Source of the DNA: ECT2AJA-044 sp965658225
GTDB lineage: Bacteria > Bacteroidota > Bacteroidia > Flavobacteriales > ECT2AJA-044
Assembly (NCBI GenBank): GCA_965658225.1
Contig: CBFHRK010000005.1
Span: forward strand, 1-64,000
Direction: 5' to 3'
Length of the DNA: 64,000 bases
The notes under the pieces are model-generated. The model was not told the origin of the DNA. It made no database searches and saw only the letters and a program-made list of their open reading frames with translations. The position numbers and the translations under genes were made by a program. Of the stretch, positions 59,558-64,000 are shown piece after piece (position 1 is the stretch's first letter; every line of letters begins with the position of its first letter).

Positions 59558-61012
59558 TCAATACCGGAGTACCGCTACACTGTCTTGTTGTAACCTAACT
59601 TTTAACCAACGGGCCATTTGCTCTTCATTTTCACTGGCTTGTCTCGAACGAACGCCCTCTTTCCATTTCACGATGACAATACACAGGGTATCTGTTTTTT
59701 CGAAGTTGGTGCCGTAAGCTTGACCAAAGGAAAAGCGCTCAAGGTCTTCGTATTGCGCTCTAAGCTCGTTCCGAATAGTTCCAAAGGGAACGGTATCGGA
59801 CGCAAGCGTCATTAAATCGGTTTCCAGCTGCACAATCCGTTGTTCGCGTTCCAAAAGCGCTTCGGAATTTTTGTAGTAGAGGTCTTGGAATGTCTCGGCC
59901 CGGAAATCGCTCAATACATTTTGATATTGATCTATGTCCAAGCCTCCGGATTGAATTATTTTGAGGTGAACATTGTTGAGGCTAAACTCCGGTAAACGGG
60001 CAATCCATTGGTCTTTTAAATCGTCAGGAACTCTTTTTCCACCTTCGAGAACGACCACGATTTGGTGTAGTTCTTCGTCGTATTCGAGCATTCGATCGGT
60101 AATTACATTCTCGTCGTACTCAATGACAGTAGAGATGAATTGATTGGCCCTTCTATAAAAAAGAGATTCTTGAACCACGTTATAAAAAATCCAAAGCGAA
60201 GGAAGTATGATTACCAAGCTAAAACCGAGTATGATTCTTCTCGCTTTTCTCTCTTTCGTCGGGTCAAGAAAATCGACCAGTGGGAATTTCAAGTAGCGGA
60301 CTACAATAATGGTCGCTAAACAAATGAAAATAGAGTTGAGAAGGAACAAATAAAAGGCTCCGAAGAAATAGTGAAACTGACCAGTAGCCAAACCAAAACC
60401 GGCAGTACACAAAGGCGGCATCAACGCAGTAGCAATCGCAACACCCGGAATAACGTTCGTTTTCTCTTTTCGGGAGCCCGCCATTATCCCTGCCAATCCT
60501 CCAAAGAAAGCTACAAATACGTCGAGTAGTGTCGGATTCGTTCGCGCTAGCAGTTCCGATTGGGCGTCGCTCAATGGGGAAAGCAAGAAATAACTTGTCG
60601 ACGTGAAAATCGCAATTGCGGTCATCGTGGCAAACGATCTCAGCGCCCGTCTTAAGGTACTCAAGTCATTGGTAGCCACGGAGAGTCCGACGCCCAAAAT
60701 AGGACCCATAAGGGGGGAAATAAGCATGGCACCGATCACAACGGCTGGCGAGTTAACATTGAGTCCAATGGAGGCAATGTAGATTGAGAAAATTAGAATC
60801 CAAACGTTGTGGCCTTTGAAATCAATATCCCGTTTGATTCCAGCTGTGGTGTTTTCTGCATCAATTCCCTCGTTAATATCCAATGTACGCCGCACGTATG
60901 CGAGGAACATGAGGAAAATTCTTTTTGGACCGTAGCGCACTTTATTTAGTTCGCTTGCTTCGGTTCCTTCTTCTTCAGATTGGGAATCTTTTATTATATC
61001 GTCTTCTGCCAT
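59558..61012 (-). CDS. DUF389 membrane protein
   Basis: A 484-residue protein: a soluble amino end, then about six to seven membrane helices (residues 65-265) with the family signature SPAVVIGAMLISPLMGPILG and GVAIATALMPPLCTAGFGLA, then a long soluble carboxyl region (270-484) with coiled-coil stretches. The family (TIGR00341-type) has no settled function. It is first in a unit with the DUF1905 and DinB genes. Confidence 0.85.
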   Translation of the reverse strand: MAEDDIIKDSQSEEEGTEASELNKVRYGPKRIFLMFLAYVRRTLDINEGIDAENTTAGIKRDIDFKGHNVWILIFSIYIASIGLNVNSPAVVIGAMLISPLMGPILGVGLSVATNDLSTLRRALRSFATMTAIAIFTSTSYFLLSPLSDAQSELLARTNPTLLDVFVAFFGGLAGIMAGSRKEKTNVIPGVAIATALMPPLCTAGFGLATGQFHYFFGAFYLFLLNSIFICLATIIVVRYLKFPLVDFLDPTKERKARRIILGFSLVIILPSLWIFYNVVQESLFYRRANQFISTVIEYDENVITDRMLEYDEELHQIVVVLEGGKRVPDDLKDQWIARLPEFSLNNVHLKIIQSGGLDIDQYQNVLSDFRAETFQDLYYKNSEALLEREQRIVQLETDLMTLASDTVPFGTIRNELRAQYEDLERFSFGQAYGTNFEKTDTLCIVIVKWKEGVRSRQASENEEQMARWLKVRLQQDSVAVLRY

Positions 61013-61072
61013 AGAGGAAAGATAGAATTTTCGACGATTCGAAGAATAGTTTCGAAATGGATTTATGATTTA

Positions 61073-61103
61073 AAAAAACGGGAGCATGCTTAGCATACTC
61101 CCG
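61073..61103 (-). terminator. Terminator downstream of manC
   Basis: On the minus strand CGGGAG-TATGCTAAGCATG-CTCCCG forms a long hairpin followed by seven T. Confidence 0.9.
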
Positions 61104-61129
61104 CAGGTCTGAGAATATCTTCACTATTC

Positions 61130-62218
61130 CTAAACGAATTCTTCCCCTTTTTCGATTTTGGCTTCGTTTACGAATTGTTTTATCATCTGCTCTTCATCTC
61201 TCTTGCAAATTAAGAGCGCATTCGTTTTGTTGACTACAATGTAGTCTTCGAGTCCTTGGATAACAATGAGCTTATTGCCCGATGTACTTACCATATTGCG
61301 CTTGCTGTCGTACATCATAACGTTCTTTCCAACTATGGCATTCCCATCGTTATCGCGATCTAAATGCGTGTAAAGTGATCCCCAAGTCCCTAAGTCTGAC
61401 CATCCAAATTCAGCGGGTAAGGTGTACACGTTTTTCGCTTTTTCCATGATACCGTAATCAATAGAAATATTCTTGCAGGTAGGGTAAATGCGGTTAACGA
61501 AAGGGGTTTCATTTTCCGAATTCAGCGCTTCGCCGCCTTCTTCAAATAACTGTCCAACCTCTTGCAGGTGTTCGTTAAAGGCATTGATAATGCTTCGTGT
61601 GCTCCAAATGAAAATGCCACTATTCCATAAAAAGTCGCCGCTTTCCAAAAATTTCTTGGCTAAGTCGATGTCGGGTTTCTCGGTAAAGGTTTTAACACGA
61701 CACACTTCGTCGGTATCGAGAATTTCCGATTCATTGTATTGGATATACCCATACCCTGTGTCCGGCCTGCTCGGCCGGATGCCCAAGGTGAGCAATACAT
61801 CGTTTTTAGCGGCCGTTTTCAGAGCCAAATTAGCGACACGTGTAAACTCGTCTTCCTTAAGTATCAAGTGATCCGATGGCGCTACAACCATATTGGCGTT
61901 CGGATCGATTCCGTGAATTTTATATGCCGCATAAGCAACGCAGGGAGCTGTATTCCTTCTGGCGGGCTCCAATAAAATCTGACTTTCGTTGAGGTTGGGT
62001 AACTGTTCTTGAACGAGGGTTTTGTACTGAACGTTCGTTACAACGTAAATTTGGTCGGCCGGTGTAAATCGCAAAAGGCGATCGTATGTTTGTTGAATGA
62101 GCGTTCTTCCTGTGCCTAAAATATCCAAAAACTGCTTCGGATGCGCGGTTCTACTCATGGGCCAAAAGCGACTCCCAATTCCGCCGGCCATTATTACACT
62201 GTGCGTATGTTGATCCAT
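61130..62218 (-). CDS. manC: Mannose-1-phosphate guanylyltransferase
   Basis: Makes GDP-mannose from mannose-1-phosphate and GTP for surface glycans. The 362-residue protein carries the nucleotidyltransferase signature VIMAGGIGSRFWPMSRTAHPKQ and the metal/sugar motifs VVAPSDHLI, FTEKPD and GWSDLGTWGSL. It lacks the isomerase domain of bifunctional types. It begins at the stop of the SprT-like gene (one base shared). The coding region includes a TCCGGCC/GGCCGGA hairpin at 61761-61779. Confidence 0.93.
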   Translation of the reverse strand: MDQHTHSVIMAGGIGSRFWPMSRTAHPKQFLDILGTGRTLIQQTYDRLLRFTPADQIYVVTNVQYKTLVQEQLPNLNESQILLEPARRNTAPCVAYAAYKIHGIDPNANMVVAPSDHLILKEDEFTRVANLALKTAAKNDVLLTLGIRPSRPDTGYGYIQYNESEILDTDEVCRVKTFTEKPDIDLAKKFLESGDFLWNSGIFIWSTRSIINAFNEHLQEVGQLFEEGGEALNSENETPFVNRIYPTCKNISIDYGIMEKAKNVYTLPAEFGWSDLGTWGSLYTHLDRDNDGNAIVGKNVMMYDSKRNMVSTSGNKLIVIQGLEDYIVVNKTNALLICKRDEEQMIKQFVNEAKIEKGEEFV

Positions 62219-62835
62219 TACCTACTTTTTGGATTTGCGGCAAAAGTACGAAAATCAATACGGGCTGGTGCTATTCCGTGTACCAAAAACCAGCGGCCCG
62301 ATGCCAGTTCAAGGCATTTGTGCCTCGTTCTTTGTTTTGGCCCTTTTTGAAAAATTCGGCCTTTCAGCTCAAAAGTATCACCTTCATTTAGGTCGTCGAC
62401 GGTGAGCTGTTCAACCGGGTTTTCGTCAAAAGCTTTTAATGCGTTTAAAAGTGCGGGATCGCTATGGGTCGTGGCTTTCGGTCGAAGTAAATGGTTTTGG
62501 CCTTTTTGTTTTATGTCGAGTGGCATCCAGGGTTCTTCTAACAAAGGCCACATGGCAATCCTAAAGGCATCTTTCCATTCTTGTCCATGCGGAGCCACCC
62601 TTCTTTTTTCATAAACATGCACTTGTAAGTGTGCAATTTCATGCACCAATACCCATAAAAAATGGAAGGCGTTTAAGTTGCCGTTTACGGAGATTCGATG
62701 GTTTTCCTTTCCCGGCCGAAAATCACCCGTTTTTGTCTGACGTTCACGGCTTACCCGAATATCCACCCGATAGGGTGCGAGTAGCGATTCGATATAGGGA
62801 ATGGATTCACTGGGGACATGCTTTTGCCAGTTCAT
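62218..62835 (-). CDS. SprT-like zinc metalloprotein
   Basis: About 205 residues with the SprT zinc motif LVHEIAHLQVHVYEKRRVAP and a downstream third ligand (HGQEWKDAF). The carboxyl half (about 120-205, GDTFELKGRIFQKGPKQRTR) is a small beta domain. It resembles SprT/Spartan proteases that act on DNA-protein crosslinks, though bacterial roles are poorly known. The ATG at 62835 (MNWQKHVPSES) shares one base with the feoB stop; an upstream frame inside feoB is rejected. Confidence 0.85.
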   Translation of the reverse strand: MNWQKHVPSESIPYIESLLAPYRVDIRVSRERQTKTGDFRPGKENHRISVNGNLNAFHFLWVLVHEIAHLQVHVYEKRRVAPHGQEWKDAFRIAMWPLLEEPWMPLDIKQKGQNHLLRPKATTHSDPALLNALKAFDENPVEQLTVDDLNEGDTFELKGRIFQKGPKQRTRHKCLELASGRWFLVHGIAPARIDFRTFAANPKSR

Positions 62836-64000
62836 TACGCCAGTAATTGATACGTTATTAAACTGGCGACATAAGCCATTGCACCCATGAAGAGGAATTG
62901 CGCTAGAGGCCATTTCCAACTGCGCGTTTCACGGCGGACGACGGCCACTGTACTCATGCATTGAAGAGCAAAGGCGTAAAAAACCATCAACGATAATCCG
63001 GTGGCTAAACCGTACTGCTTTTTGCCCGTGATTTGATTCACTTGGGAGCTCATTTTTTCTCGAATCGAGTTATCGTTATCCGGATCGCCAACACTGTAAA
63101 TAGTGGCCATGGTTCCAACGAATACCTCCCGCGCGGCAAAGCTCGTAATCAGCGCGATCCCAATTTTCCAATCGTAGCCCAATGGGCGAATAACGGGTTC
63201 AATAGCCTTTCCAATAATGCCCGCATAGGAAGCTTCCAACTTTTCACTTCCTTTATTAGCGGCCTCCTCGGCCGGAAGCGTTCCGTTCACTTCGAGGGCA
63301 CTGTAATGGCGCTCGATAGATTCCATTTTTTCGGCCGGACCATAACTCGAAAGAAACCAAAGTACGATGGAAACAGCTACGATTATTTTTCCCGCGTCGA
63401 ATAAAAAGACGCGCACCTTTTCTAAAAGGGTGTAGCCAATCGTTTTCCAATCGGGCCACTTATACCCGGGAAGCTCCATCACGAAAAAGCTTCGATCGGC
63501 CTCATTCAACCACAAATTCAACAGGAAAGCCACGGCTATGGCAGCCACAAAACCGAGTAAATACAGTCCCATTAAGATGAGTCCTTGGACATTGAAAATC
63601 CACCATTTCGCATCTGACGGAATAACCAATGCGATGAGCAACGTATACACCGGTAACCTTGCCGAGCAACTCATCAGCGGAGTAATAATGATGGTGATTA
63701 GTCGCTGTTTCCAACCCGAAATACTACGGGTAGCCATAATGGCCGGAATAGCACAGGCGAACCCTCCAACGAGCGGAATTACGGATCTTCCATTGAGTCC
63801 GAACCGGCGCATGAGTTTGTCCATCATGAAGCTCACGCGTGACATATATCCGGTATCTTCGAGCAGTGCAATAAAGAAAAAGAGAAAGGCTATTTGGGGC
63901 ACAAATACCACCACGCCCGAGAGTCCGGCCAAAACGCCATCGAGTAGGAGCCCAGATATGATTCCGGCCGGCAGGACACCCGCTAAATACGCCGTTGTCT
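62835..64000 (-). CDS. feoB: Ferrous iron transporter FeoB, carboxyl part
   Basis: The 3' end of feoB; the GTPase domain lies beyond the window. The visible part includes the Gate regions (LSGVVVFVPQIAFLFFFIAL; LVGGFACAIPAIMATRSISG; TPLMSCSARLPVYTLLIA) and the second Gate (IALITSFAAREVFVGTMATI; LSLMVFYAFALQCMSTVAVV). FeoB imports Fe2+ across the inner membrane. The SprT-like gene is coupled to its stop. Confidence 0.95.
   Translation of the reverse strand, partial: TTAYLAGVLPAGIISGLLLDGVLAGLSGVVVFVPQIAFLFFFIALLEDTGYMSRVSFMMDKLMRRFGLNGRSVIPLVGGFACAIPAIMATRSISGWKQRLITIIITPLMSCSARLPVYTLLIALVIPSDAKWWIFNVQGLILMGLYLLGFVAAIAVAFLLNLWLNEADRSFFVMELPGYKWPDWKTIGYTLLEKVRVFLFDAGKIIVAVSIVLWFLSSYGPAEKMESIERHYSALEVNGTLPAEEAANKGSEKLEASYAGIIGKAIEPVIRPLGYDWKIGIALITSFAAREVFVGTMATIYSVGDPDNDNSIREKMSSQVNQITGKKQYGLATGLSLMVFYAFALQCMSTVAVVRRETRSWKWPLAQFLFMGAMAYVASLITYQLLA

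Noticed and set aside
1..64000. CRISPR arrays, tRNA, rRNA and riboswitches
   Set aside because: No regularly spaced repeats or recognisable RNA gene or aptamer patterns were found when reading the intergenic regions.

Overview
The window looks like a scaffolded chromosomal segment of a free-living, probably aquatic member of the Bacteroidota, most likely order Flavobacteriales. Evidence is the gliding/type IX secretion genes gldD and gldE in the usual mutY-ssb-gldE-gldD order, a secreted protein with a type IX sorting tail, a SusC/SusD pair, many TAnnTTTG promoter elements, and a prfB with a programmed frameshift. GC looks moderate (mid 40s percent by eye). Three runs of N (15465-15564, 19146-19240, 35985-36083) are assembly gaps. 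No rRNA, tRNA or CRISPR was recognised.

Layout. 1-7.7 kb: housekeeping genes on the minus strand (rsmA, DUF4286, a TPR protein, a lipoprotein, serS, rpmA, rplU), interrupted between rsmA and the DUF4286 gene by a 2.2 kb AT-rich island of plus-strand small genes and gene fragments bounded by 46-bp direct repeats of the DUF4286 3' end. 8-20 kb: two M16 peptidase homologues, a BASS transporter, an acyltransferase, a nonsense-interrupted FMN-binding gene, an EamA transporter, metal-binding HMA proteins, an AddB-like nuclease and heme A synthase. 20-31 kb: gldD/gldE/ssb/mutY, HU, a 29-residue COX24/bS22-like ribosomal protein, RNase G, an MFS pump, recX, a transposase-less 85-bp IS-end palindrome, fhs and an HTH regulator.

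31.2-53.6 kb is the centrepiece, a starch/maltodextrin locus. A type IX-secreted protein with four starch-binding-like modules and a GH13 neopullulanase-like enzyme diverge from one another. A tightly packed ten-gene minus-strand operon then runs from pfkA through gapA, a BadF-type sugar kinase, a degenerate methylglyoxal synthase paralogue, beta-phosphoglucomutase, maltose phosphorylase (GH65), two GH13 lipoproteins and a canonical methylglyoxal synthase to a sugar MFS transporter. Divergent from pfkA is a regulator with a degenerate Nudix domain (NrtR-like), followed by a susC-susD operon with two further exported proteins. A palindrome AGTGTA-N5-TACACT lies at the pfkA/regulator promoters and at the susC promoter, with weaker copies upstream of the secreted starch-binding protein and the neopullulanase gene. 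I infer one regulon in which maltodextrin capture, uptake, phosphorolysis and upper glycolysis are co-controlled by this regulator.

53.7-64 kb: threonine aldolase, an ICMT-like methyltransferase, prfB, an ArsC-like protein, fumC, a Tat-exported DinB protein, a DUF1905/YdeI protein, a DUF389 membrane protein, mannose-1-phosphate guanylyltransferase, a SprT-like protein and the 3' part of feoB. Short GC-rich palindromes, including one 17-mer present three times in unrelated genes, are scattered through coding regions.
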